This document shows, in pieces, positions 55,175 to 64,000 of a stretch of DNA of 64,000 bases (position 1 is its first letter; every line of letters starts with the position of its first letter). This stretch comes from an alpha proteobacterium MED-G09 (GTDB lineage: Bacteria > Pseudomonadota > Alphaproteobacteria > MED-G09), in contig CAJIZT010000002.1 of the NCBI GenBank assembly GCA_905182015.1, forward strand, positions 1 to 64,000, in the 5' to 3' direction. The notes below the pieces were generated by a model, which was given only the letters and a program-made list of their open reading frames with translations, was not told where the DNA came from and did not search any database. The translations under genes and the position numbers were made by a program.

Positions 55175-56356
55175 ATGTTTGTAAATTTTTTTCATGAACT
55201 AAAGACTGCTAAACTTCCTGTCTCTTTAAGGGAATACCTAACGCTGCTCGAGGCGATGGATAAAGGTGTGCCAAGTAGAAAGGTTGAAGATTTCTATTAT
55301 CTTTCGAGAGCCACGCTTGTGAAGGATGAGAAAAACCTTGATAAGTTTGATCAGGTTTTTGGTCATGTATTTAAGGGGTTGGAATCTTTAGAGGCAGATC
55401 AGGTAGCTGAAATTCCAGAGGAGTGGCTTAAAACATTAAACGAAAAATTTCTAACTGAAGAAGAAAAAGATAAAATAGAAGCCATGGGAGGCTGGGAAAA
55501 ACTTATGGATGAATTAAAAAAACGTCTGGAAGAACAAGAAAAAAGACACGAAGGTGGTTCAAAGTGGATTGGTACAGGTGGAACATCGCCATATGGTTCT
55601 GATGGATATAATCCAGAAGGAGTAAGGATTGGTCAAAAGGAAAATAAAAACTTCAAAGCTGTAAAGGTGTGGGACAAAAGAGAATTCAAAAATTTAGATA
55701 AGGATGTGGAGATTGGAATACGAAATATAAAGGTTGCGCTAAGAAGGTTAAGAAAATTTGCAAGAGATGGTGCGGCAGACACGCTAGATCTTCCTGGAAC
55801 AATTAAAAACACTGCTGATAGAGGCTATCTTGATATCTCTTTAGTTCCTGAAAGAAGAAACAAAGTTAAAGTATTGTTATTTTTTGATGTAGGTGGATCA
55901 ATGGATCCTCACGTAAAATTATGCGAAGAATTGTTTTCTGCTGCAAGGACTGAGTTCAAAAATATGGAAAATTTTTACTTTCATAATTGTCCTTACGAAT
56001 CAGTCTGGAGGGATAATAAAAGACGTCATGTAGAAAAAATTAATACTTGGGATATTTTGCACAAATATTCCTCAGACTATAAAGTTATATTTATTGGCGA
56101 CGCCTCTATGAGTCCTTATGAAATTACTTACTCGGGAGGTAGCGTGGAGCATTGGAATGATGAGGCCGGAGCTGAGTGGCTTCAAAGAATAACCGATATA
56201 TACCAAAACGTTATTTGGATTAACCCTGTTGATAAAAAACATTGGGAATTTACACCCTCTACTCAGATTATAAATCAAATATTTTCTAACAGGATGTTTC
56301 CATTGACTTTAGAAGGCTTAGATCATGGAATGAAAGAGCTAGGCCGAAATAAATGA
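55175..56356 (+). CDS. CoxE-like VWA-domain protein
   Basis: A 393-residue partner of the MoxR ATPase. The N-terminal half is helical and charged (about 1-130), followed by a glycine-rich linker GGSKWIGTGGTSPYGSDGY and the VWA domain from about 225. The MIDAS motif reads DVGGS (Asp238 to Ser242), where the classic motif has Ser at the third place; this variant is common in CoxE-like proteins. It likely scaffolds metal-cofactor maturation of some enzyme; a link to the molybdenum hydroxylase at 20-22 kb is speculative. Confidence 0.87.
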   Translation: MFVNFFHELKTAKLPVSLREYLTLLEAMDKGVPSRKVEDFYYLSRATLVKDEKNLDKFDQVFGHVFKGLESLEADQVAEIPEEWLKTLNEKFLTEEEKDKIEAMGGWEKLMDELKKRLEEQEKRHEGGSKWIGTGGTSPYGSDGYNPEGVRIGQKENKNFKAVKVWDKREFKNLDKDVEIGIRNIKVALRRLRKFARDGAADTLDLPGTIKNTADRGYLDISLVPERRNKVKVLLFFDVGGSMDPHVKLCEELFSAARTEFKNMENFYFHNCPYESVWRDNKRRHVEKINTWDILHKYSSDYKVIFIGDASMSPYEITYSGGSVEHWNDEAGAEWLQRITDIYQNVIWINPVDKKHWEFTPSTQIINQIFSNRMFPLTLEGLDHGMKELGRNK

Positions 56357-56363
56357 GGATAAT

Positions 56364-56624
56364 ATGAAAAAATATTTTATTTTAATATCAATAATTTTTC
56401 TTTCTTCTTGCGCATCTCAGCTAGAGATAGAAGAAAGAGCAACTGCTAGAGACAAAATAGATCAAGAGGAATGTTTCTCCCTTGGCTTTATCGAAGGAAC
56501 AGAGGCATATGGAAGCTGCCGCTTAACCTTAAAATCCATCAGGGCTCAAAATAGAAATACAGATGCTATAAGAAGAAATGGTCTTGATAATAACAGATTC
56601 TGTAATAGGTTTTATTGTTGGTAG
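56364..56624 (+). CDS. Small putative lipoprotein
   Basis: An 86-residue protein with a signal peptide and lipobox ending LSSC (mature Cys near residue 16), so it is probably anchored in a membrane facing the periplasm. The mature part has four further cysteines in ECFSLGF, GSCRLTL, FCNRFYCW that could form disulfides. The pattern C-x3-GF-x5-Y-x2-CRL is shared by small alphaproteobacterial lipoproteins of unknown function. The eight-base gap from the CoxE-like gene suggests one transcript. Confidence 0.75.
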   Translation: MKKYFILISIIFLSSCASQLEIEERATARDKIDQEECFSLGFIEGTEAYGSCRLTLKSIRAQNRNTDAIRRNGLDNNRFCNRFYCW

Positions 56625-56626
56625 AA

Positions 56627-57661
<1,035 letters not shown>

Positions 57662-57681
57662 TTATATATTATACTTTAAAA

Positions 57682-58023
<342 letters not shown>

Positions 58024-58142
58024 TTAGGTTAACAATTAATGAATGTTTATAAATGTTCTGTAGATTTATTCAATTATAATTATTTATTATATCAATGTAA
58101 TAAAGTCCTGGTTATTAAAAATTTATAAAAATTTATTAAATT

Positions 58143-59417
58143 ATGATACAAGTCTCAATGAATAAAATAAACGATAAACCTCTAAGAATTTTAATGCCCA
58201 GCTACAGAAGTCACCCATATACCGGGGGACAAGGTATTTACATGCGCTTGGTTACAAAGGCTATGCTTGATTTGGGTCATACAGTTGAGGTACTCTCCGG
58301 ACAACCGTATCCAATTCTTGATAAAGGGATTGGTCTTACAAAACTACCCTCTCTTGACCTATATTCTTATGAAAACCCCTTAGATGCCTTTAGACTGGGA
58401 TTACTTAAGGAGCCAATTAATTTATATGAATTCTTGAGTCACTTATCAGGTGGTTTTTCAGAGCCTTACACATTTGGTGAACGGATGGCATTGTGGGGTA
58501 AGAGTAATTTCAAACGATTCGATGTTGTTCATGATAACCAAACACTGGCCTACGGACTTCTCAAGTTAAAGAAACTTGGACTACCAGTTGTTGGAACGAT
58601 TCATCACCCAATTACAATGGATAGAAGAATTGATATTAAGCATGCTGACACAATCGGATTAAAAATACTTAAATGGCGATGGTATAGTTTTTTAAAAATG
58701 CAAATAAAGGTTGCAAGAAAATTAGATCCCATAATAGTTGTTTCAGAAAATACAAGAAAAGACCTAATTAAAGATTTTAAAATTGATTCAGGGAAAACTA
58801 GAAAAGTCTTACACGGTATTGACCATGAAACCTTTCATCCAATTCCATCTATAAAAAGAAAGAATAATCAATTAATTACTACCGCGAGCGCTGATGTCCC
58901 TTTAAAGGGCCTTATTTATCTCATAAGAGCATACTCAGTTCTTTTAAAAGAATTTCCAGACCTAAAATTAACTGTAATTGGAAGGCTAAGGGAAGGCCCC
59001 ACCGATCAAGAGTTAAAAAAAGAAGGCATAAAAGATAAAGTTAAATTTGTTTCAGATCTTACGGGTCGAGAAATTGCTGAACTATATGCGGAATCAACAA
59101 TTGCTATTTCTCCATCCGTTTATGAAGGCTTTGGGTTCCCTGCAGGAGAAGCCATGTCTTGCGGTATTCCTTTAATTTCTTCGAACGGAGGCTCCCTTCC
59201 TGAGGTTGTAGGTGATGCCGGCATTATAGTTCCTCACTCAGATCCAAAAGCTCTAAAAGACGCAGTATCATCATTACTAAAATCACCAGAGAGGCAATTG
59301 GAGCTTGGCGAAAGGGGAAGGAAAAGAGTGTTGGAAAAATTTACCTGGAAAAGGGCAGCCAAAGAGTTAGTCGAGATCTATAGAGAGGCAATTGATAATG
59401 CTAACAATAGATCTTAA
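58143..59417 (+). CDS. Glycosyltransferase family 4 protein
   Basis: A 424-residue GT-B-fold retaining transferase. The N-terminal RILMPSYRSHPYTGGQGIYMRLV is a donor-binding glycine loop typical of GT4, and the C-terminal SPSVYEGFGFPAGEAMSCGIPLISS has the E-x7-E nucleotide-sugar motif. An ATG at 58158 is an alternative start. It belongs to a cluster with a methyltransferase whose start overlaps its end by 20 bases. The acceptor is unknown. Confidence 0.9.
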   Translation: MIQVSMNKINDKPLRILMPSYRSHPYTGGQGIYMRLVTKAMLDLGHTVEVLSGQPYPILDKGIGLTKLPSLDLYSYENPLDAFRLGLLKEPINLYEFLSHLSGGFSEPYTFGERMALWGKSNFKRFDVVHDNQTLAYGLLKLKKLGLPVVGTIHHPITMDRRIDIKHADTIGLKILKWRWYSFLKMQIKVARKLDPIIVVSENTRKDLIKDFKIDSGKTRKVLHGIDHETFHPIPSIKRKNNQLITTASADVPLKGLIYLIRAYSVLLKEFPDLKLTVIGRLREGPTDQELKKEGIKDKVKFVSDLTGREIAELYAESTIAISPSVYEGFGFPAGEAMSCGIPLISSNGGSLPEVVGDAGIIVPHSDPKALKDAVSSLLKSPERQLELGERGRKRVLEKFTWKRAAKELVEIYREAIDNANNRS

Positions 59418-60114
59418 TAAGATAAAGATAAAAGACGGTCACACAATACTTGATTTAGGTTGTGGTAAGGGTAGGCACATTCATAAGCTCTATTATTACA
59501 AAAAGTGTCATGTAATTGGATTGGACTTATCCTACGGAGATCTTCAGACGACGTATGAAGGATTTGAAAAATATCCCGATACTTCAAATGACCCAGAACG
59601 ACAATTTAATTTAATGGTAGGTAATGCACTCAACCTTCCATTTCCTGATGAAACGTTCGATAGGGTAATTTGTTCAGAAGTTCTCGAGCACATACCTGAT
59701 TATGAAAACGTTATAAAGGAAATCTTTCGAGTAACAAAAAAAGATGCACAAATTGGAATTTCTGTGCCCCGCTGGTTACCAGAAAAAATATGTTGGTACC
59801 TTTCAGATGATTATCATAATGAGCCAGGTGGACATGTACATATTTTTAACTTTAAAGATTTAAGAGCGGACTTTAAGAATAATGGATTCTCTTATCTCTT
59901 TAAATCCTACAAACACGGTCTTCATTCACCCTACTGGTGGTTAAAGTGTTTTGTAGGAGTTAAAAATGATAAAAATATTTTAGTTAAGGTTTATCAAAAA
60001 TTTCTTGAGTGGGATATTCTACAAAGACCACTTTTAACTAGGTTCTTAGAAAAAATATTTGATCCTCTACTTGGAAAATCATTAGTTTTATATTTTAAGA
60101 AAAATAATAAGTAA
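59398..60114 (+). CDS. Class I SAM-dependent methyltransferase
   Basis: A 238-residue methyltransferase starting inside the GT gene (ATG at 59398 after GAGG; a TTG six bases earlier is less likely). Motif I is ILDLGCGKGRHIHKLYY, motif II VIGLDLSYGDL, and the VICSEVLEHIPDYENVIKEIFRVTKK region is typical of Methyltransf_11. The C-terminal part is basic and aromatic (HSPYWWLKC). It probably methylates a product of the adjacent GT4 enzyme. Confidence 0.87.
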   Translation: MLTIDLNKIKIKDGHTILDLGCGKGRHIHKLYYYKKCHVIGLDLSYGDLQTTYEGFEKYPDTSNDPERQFNLMVGNALNLPFPDETFDRVICSEVLEHIPDYENVIKEIFRVTKKDAQIGISVPRWLPEKICWYLSDDYHNEPGGHVHIFNFKDLRADFKNNGFSYLFKSYKHGLHSPYWWLKCFVGVKNDKNILVKVYQKFLEWDILQRPLLTRFLEKIFDPLLGKSLVLYFKKNNK

Positions 60115-60117
60115 TAA

Positions 60118-61188
60118 ATGAAAAAGAATTTAAAATATCAAGATTTTTTTAAGGGATCGATTGATAGAATCATAAAGCTTCAAAGGCAAGATGGTTCAAT
60201 AACATGGTTCTCTAATGGTGTATTTGATTCGTGGAATCATCTTGAGTCTGTGATGGCCTTAAATATTTTTCAATATAAAAAAGAGACGAGTCTAGGATTT
60301 AATTACCTAAAAGATTCCCAATTAAGTGATGGCTCATGGTACGGACAACTTGGTAGCGCAGTTAATATTGATGCAAATGATGGGGTGTTCAAAGGTGATG
60401 AAACAAAAGCTGGAAAACCAATAAGGGATACTAATTTTTCTGCATACATAGCAACTGCTTGTTGGCATGATTACCTTATAAGCCAATCTACAGAATTTTT
60501 AGAAGAAATGTGGCCCACAATAGAAAAAGCGATTACATTTGTTCTTAACCACCAATCAGTCAATGGAGAAATAAGGTGGGCTGCAAAAGATGAATCAGCA
60601 CCTCACGATGACGCTCTAATTACAGGATGTTGCTCTATATATAAAAGTCTTATATGTGCAATCAATTGCGCTTCAATTCTAAAGATAAAAAAAGAAGATT
60701 GGAAGAAATCTCTTTCCATGCTTGGAGAGGCGATTAAAAATAGGCCACATCTATTTGACAGAACATGGGAATCTAAAGAACGTTTTTCAATGGACTGGTA
60801 TTATCCGATATTATCAGGAGTAATATCAAATAAAGAGGCAGAAGATAAGTTAAAAGAAAAATGGGATACCTTTGTTGTTAAGAACATTGGATGCAAGTGT
60901 GTGTCTGATCAGCCCTGGGTTACTGTTGCGGAGACAGCTGAATTGGCTATAACTTTAATGAAGATGGGTAAAGAGCCAGATGCGAAGAAGATGTTATCTT
61001 GGGCCGATAAATGGAGAGACAGTAATGGTGCTTACTGGATGGGAAGACAATATGAGCAGGATGTTTTTTGGCCTAAAGAAAAACCTCCCTGGACATCTGC
61101 TGCTGTTATCCTTGCCTATGATTCCATTTTTAAAATAAGCAAAGCATCGGAATTATTTTTACAAGATGGCTTAAGAGATTCTTTTTAA
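60118..61188 (+). CDS. Alpha/alpha-toroid (prenyltransferase/squalene-oxidase-repeat-like) protein
   Basis: A 356-residue protein of the (alpha/alpha) barrel type. Repeats such as LQRQDGSITWFSNG, DSQLSDGSWYGQL, HQSVNGEIRW and SNGAYWMG recur with similar Gly-Ser/Asp-Gly turns, and FDSWNHLESVMALNI resembles prenyltransferase and squalene-cyclase-like domains. No DxDD cyclase motif is seen, so a cyclase is not supported; glycan or lipid binding or hydrolysis is possible. It is three bases after the methyltransferase and its end overlaps the convergent second methyltransferase. Confidence 0.7.
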   Translation: MKKNLKYQDFFKGSIDRIIKLQRQDGSITWFSNGVFDSWNHLESVMALNIFQYKKETSLGFNYLKDSQLSDGSWYGQLGSAVNIDANDGVFKGDETKAGKPIRDTNFSAYIATACWHDYLISQSTEFLEEMWPTIEKAITFVLNHQSVNGEIRWAAKDESAPHDDALITGCCSIYKSLICAINCASILKIKKEDWKKSLSMLGEAIKNRPHLFDRTWESKERFSMDWYYPILSGVISNKEAEDKLKEKWDTFVVKNIGCKCVSDQPWVTVAETAELAITLMKMGKEPDAKKMLSWADKWRDSNGAYWMGRQYEQDVFWPKEKPPWTSAAVILAYDSIFKISKASELFLQDGLRDSF

Positions 61189-61785
61189 TATTCTGAGGGA
61201 TTTTACAGCACTAATCTCTTTAAAATTATTTGATTCTAAAGCTAATTTATAAATCTCGTAAGGCGGCCTACCACCATCTTCAGGGTTTGGAAAAACATCA
61301 TGAATTGCTAAGAACCCTCCCTTCATTACCCTACCGTTCCAATTATCAAAATCAGACTTAGCGGCGGCCATACTGTGACCGCCATCAATAAAAATCATAG
61401 ATGATTGTATTGTCCAGAATCTAGAAACTAGCGATGAAGATGAGACAATGGGAATTACAGTATTCTCTAAATTTGCATTTCTAATATTTGTTCTAAATGT
61501 TGGAAATGAATTAATCTTCCCTGTTTCCTCATCAAACAACTGATCATCATGATACTCCCACCCAATTTGGTTTTCCTCAGACCCCATGTGATGATCGATC
61601 GCATAAAGAATTGAATTATTTTCTTTGCATGCAAGTCCGATATAAATTGTCGACTTACCGCAATAAGATCCAATTTCAATTACTGGCGCTCTTTTTGATG
61701 CCTTGAGAGCAGTCCTATAAAGGCACTCACCCTCCTCCGGATCCATAAAGCCCTTAACTAAATTAAAATTACTAGGAAGTTTCAC
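61171..61785 (-). CDS. Class I SAM-dependent methyltransferase (Methyltransf_24/CmcI-like)
   Basis: A 204-residue methyltransferase. Motif I is VIEIGSYCGKSTIYIGLA, followed by YAIDHHMGSEENQ, the acidic FIDGGHSM region and GGFLAIHDVFPNPEDGGRPP. The DGGH/HD pattern suggests a metal-assisted O-methyltransferase. It is convergent with the toroid gene, overlapping it by 18 bases, and upstream lies the symporter gene overlapping it by 14 bases. Confidence 0.85.
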   Translation of the reverse strand: MKLPSNFNLVKGFMDPEEGECLYRTALKASKRAPVIEIGSYCGKSTIYIGLACKENNSILYAIDHHMGSEENQIGWEYHDDQLFDEETGKINSFPTFRTNIRNANLENTVIPIVSSSSLVSRFWTIQSSMIFIDGGHSMAAAKSDFDNWNGRVMKGGFLAIHDVFPNPEDGGRPPYEIYKLALESNNFKEISAVKSLRILKRIS

Positions 61786-63274
61786 GATTATTAAATTTCA
61801 AAAAATAATTAGCATATTCTTTTTTGACTATGCTCGCCAAAATATAAACACCAATAAGGTTAGGGATCGCCATTAAAAAGAGAGCGGCATCAGAAAGATC
61901 TATTACTTTTTCTAGATCAAGGGATGAACCTACTACCGCAAATCCACAAAAAATAATTTTGTATAAAATTTCTACATTCCTTGATTCACCAAAAATGAAG
62001 GTTACCGCTTTAACGCCATAGTACGACCATGAAATCATTGTTGAAAACGCAAAAAGGGTTGCAACTAAGGCCAATAAATAAGGAAAACTAGGTAAAACAG
62101 ATCCAAATGCCTGCGATGTAAGGCGCGCGCCTTCAATGCCCTGTCCTGATGAGTAAACTCCGGTAGTGATGATCACTAGAGCTGTTAATGTACAAATAAC
62201 CACTGTATCAACAAATGGCTCAAGTAGTGAAACTAAACCTTCAGTCACAGGCTGGTCTGTCTTAACCGCTGAATGGGCTATTGGAGCAGACCCAATACCG
62301 GCTTCATTAGAAAATACAGCTCTGCGAAAACCTAAAATCAGAACGCCCATAAAGCCCCCTGTCACTCCTTCAGGTGAAAATGCTCCAGTAAAAATTGACG
62401 ATATAGCTGAAGGTAATTGGCTGTAATTTGATATAATAATTATTAAGGAAGATACTACGTAAATAAGAGCCATTGAAGGTACTAATTTGGATGTAACAGA
62501 TCCAATCCTAGTTATCCCTCCAATAATAACTAAACCAACTAATACAGCAATAATCAATCCATAAACCCAGGAGTGCAAATCAAGAAAGCTTCCACTTCCT
62601 CCTGTAACAAAAATCAATAGATCTAAAGATTGGTTTACCTGAAACATATTGCCCCCACCTAGGGATGCTAAAATACAAAACACTGCAAATGTGTAGGCAA
62701 GAATGACACCTAAGCCGCCCAACCCCTTTTCTTTTAACCCTTTGGATAAATAATACATTGGCCCACCAGAGACACTTCCATCAGCATTAATCTTCCTATA
62801 CTTAACCCCCAACGTACATTCACAAAACTTTAACGACATTCCAATAAAGCCAGATAATATCATCCAGAAAGTTGCTCCTGGTCCGCCAAGTGAAATAGCC
62901 ACTGCAACACCACCAATATTCCCAAGACCTACTGTGCCAGATAAGGCTGTAGCAAGAGCTCTAAAGTGAGAAACCTCACCCACTGAATCCTTATTTGAAA
63001 ATTTTCCTGAAACAAGCTGAATGGCATGCTTGAAGCCTGTAAAATTAATAAATTTAAAGTACACTGTACAGAATACTCCTCCTGCGATCAGCCAAATCAC
63101 GATTAGCTCTACATTTGCCTCACCAAAAGGTAATGAATAAAAAACTATATTTGAGATTGTTTTTGAAAGTGGTGCTAGAAATTCATTTATATTCTGATCA
63201 ACACCCGCGAAAGCTTTTAACGGTAAAGTAAGTGCACTTAAGAAAATTAAGAATTTAAGAGAAAAATTTTTCAT
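61772..63274 (-). CDS. Alanine/glycine:cation symporter (AGCS family)
   Basis: Sodium/amino-acid symporter; the ATG at 63274 gives 500 residues, and a TTG at 63289 would add five. The N-terminus has a signal-like segment (FLIFLSALTLPLKAFA). GTVGLGNIGGVAVAISLGGPG and FSNEAGIGSAPIAHS are the family signatures, with about ten further membrane helices. It likely imports alanine, glycine or a similar amino acid. Its stop codon overlaps the methyltransferase start region by 14 bases. Confidence 0.92.
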   Translation of the reverse strand: MKNFSLKFLIFLSALTLPLKAFAGVDQNINEFLAPLSKTISNIVFYSLPFGEANVELIVIWLIAGGVFCTVYFKFINFTGFKHAIQLVSGKFSNKDSVGEVSHFRALATALSGTVGLGNIGGVAVAISLGGPGATFWMILSGFIGMSLKFCECTLGVKYRKINADGSVSGGPMYYLSKGLKEKGLGGLGVILAYTFAVFCILASLGGGNMFQVNQSLDLLIFVTGGSGSFLDLHSWVYGLIIAVLVGLVIIGGITRIGSVTSKLVPSMALIYVVSSLIIIISNYSQLPSAISSIFTGAFSPEGVTGGFMGVLILGFRRAVFSNEAGIGSAPIAHSAVKTDQPVTEGLVSLLEPFVDTVVICTLTALVIITTGVYSSGQGIEGARLTSQAFGSVLPSFPYLLALVATLFAFSTMISWSYYGVKAVTFIFGESRNVEILYKIIFCGFAVVGSSLDLEKVIDLSDAALFLMAIPNLIGVYILASIVKKEYANYFLKFNNRETS

Positions 63275-63366
63275 TTTTTTTAGATCCAAGCTTGAATATA
63301 GCTAATATAAGACTACTTTAATCATTATAATGAGTCTGTAAATCCACAAATCATAGATGAGAAATT

Positions 63367-64000
63367 ATGAGATCACTCACAATAAAAAATCTTAAGAAAA
63401 AGTTTAAAAATGTTAACGCCGTTGATGGAATCAATATTGAAATAAACGAAGGAAAGATGATTGGAATTATTGGGCGATCAGGCGCTGGTAAATCAACATT
63501 ATTAAGAATGATTAACAGGCTAACAGACCCTAGTGAGGGTTCAATAGAGTTTGATGATACAAAGGTTACCTCACTGAAAGGAAGGGCCTTAAGAAAGTGG
63601 CGTTCAGAATGTGCAATGATATTTCAGCAATTCAACCTTATTGAGCGATTGGATGTCTTAACTAATGTTTTAATCGGAAGTTTAGGAAGAAATTATAGCA
63701 TTTTAAATTTATTTGGAATTTTTTCAAAAGAAGAAAAAATCAGTGCCTTAAGGAATTTAGAAAGGTTTGATCTATCTGAAAAAGCACTCCAACGAGCCAG
63801 TACCCTATCAGGAGGTCAGCAGCAAAGAGTTGCAATAGCCAGGGCTTTAATGCAAAACCCTAAAATTCTTCTTGCTGACGAACCTATTTCATCACTTGAC
63901 CCTAAAAATGCAAAAAGAGTTATGGATGATATGCGTAAAATTAATAGAGAGGACGGGATAACGGTAATTTGTAATCTTCACTCTCTCGAGGTTGCAAAAA
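63367..64000 (+). CDS. phnC: Phosphonate ABC transporter ATP-binding protein (partial, continues past the window)
   Basis: The first 211 codons are open to the window edge. Walker A is GRSGAGKS (about 38-45), followed by [23 protein letters not shown], a segment characteristic of PhnC. The signature [15 protein letters not shown] and Walker B ILLADEP follow. PhnC drives import of phosphonates with PhnD and PhnE, which are expected beyond the right edge. Phosphonate use is common in oligotrophic marine bacteria. Confidence 0.9.
   Translation, partial: MRSLTIKNLKKKFKNVNAVDGINIEINEGKMIGIIGRSGAGKSTLLRMINRLTDPSEGSIEFDDTKVTSLKGRALRKWRSECAMIFQQFNLIERLDVLTNVLIGSLGRNYSILNLFGIFSKEEKISALRNLERFDLSEKALQRASTLSGGQQQRVAIARALMQNPKILLADEPISSLDPKNAKRVMDDMRKINREDGITVICNLHSLEVAK

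Noticed and set aside
60118-61188. Squalene/hopene-type terpene cyclase
   Set aside because: The DxDD catalytic motif is not seen and the protein is much shorter than cyclases.

Overview
The window looks like a chromosomal segment of a low-GC, streamlined marine-type alphaproteobacterium. The placement rests on gene content and order: purC-purS-purQ-purL-bolA-grxD-rpsD, folE-hisI, cysE beside a DUF3126 protein, a NifU-like scaffold beside yidD and thrS, a zf-CHCC protein, a eukaryote-like NADP isocitrate dehydrogenase, and a DksA that keeps only one zinc-finger cysteine. A more exact placement (SAR116-, AEGEAN-169- or HIMB59-like) cannot be made from the sequence alone. Spacers are short and AT-rich, many genes overlap or nearly touch, and I saw no transposases, integrases, CRISPR arrays or rRNA genes.

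Layout. 1-2.8 kb: tRNA-Tyr, divergent rlmB and an acyl-CoA synthetase. 2.9-23 kb: a long run of accessory oxidative genes, mostly on the minus strand. It holds two cytochromes P450, two paralogous Rieske oxygenase alpha subunits, a Baeyer-Villiger-type flavin monooxygenase, a nitronate-monooxygenase-type flavoprotein, a flavin reductase, five SDR-type proteins counting the one beside tRNA-Thr, an iron-type alcohol dehydrogenase, an HSL-type esterase, an APH-fold kinase, an SRPBCC protein, an orphan molybdenum hydroxylase large subunit and a class II aldolase. 23-32 kb: glpK, nadK, a Nudix hydrolase, a CoA-transferase, thrS, yidD, a NifU-like scaffold and cysS. 31.6-39.5 kb: folE-hisI, then an Na+/solute symporter pair, an HCCA-isomerase-like protein, an enoyl-CoA hydratase, a gamma carbonic anhydrase, DUF3126 and cysE, then an SDR and a zinc-finger protein. 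39.4-57 kb: tRNA-Leu and purB, map, the purine operon, rpsD, trmJ, icd, alaS, recA, dksA and a MoxR/VWA pair. 56.6-64 kb: ferredoxin reductase and ferredoxin, a glycosyltransferase/methyltransferase/toroid-protein cluster, an alanine-type symporter and the start of phnC.

How the parts may work together. In the 2.9-23 kb region oxygenases can activate an unreactive skeleton and dehydrogenases can make a ketone. The Baeyer-Villiger enzyme can then insert oxygen to give an ester or lactone, the esterase can open it, and the dehydrogenases, acyl-CoA synthetase and APH-fold kinase can process the hydroxy acid. This is inference; the substrate (terpenoid, steroid-like or alicyclic marine organic matter) is unknown. 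The window does encode a [2Fe-2S] ferredoxin and a ferredoxin reductase, but about 35-55 kb away. The best candidates for something undescribed are this oxidative island and the small cluster at 58-62 kb.
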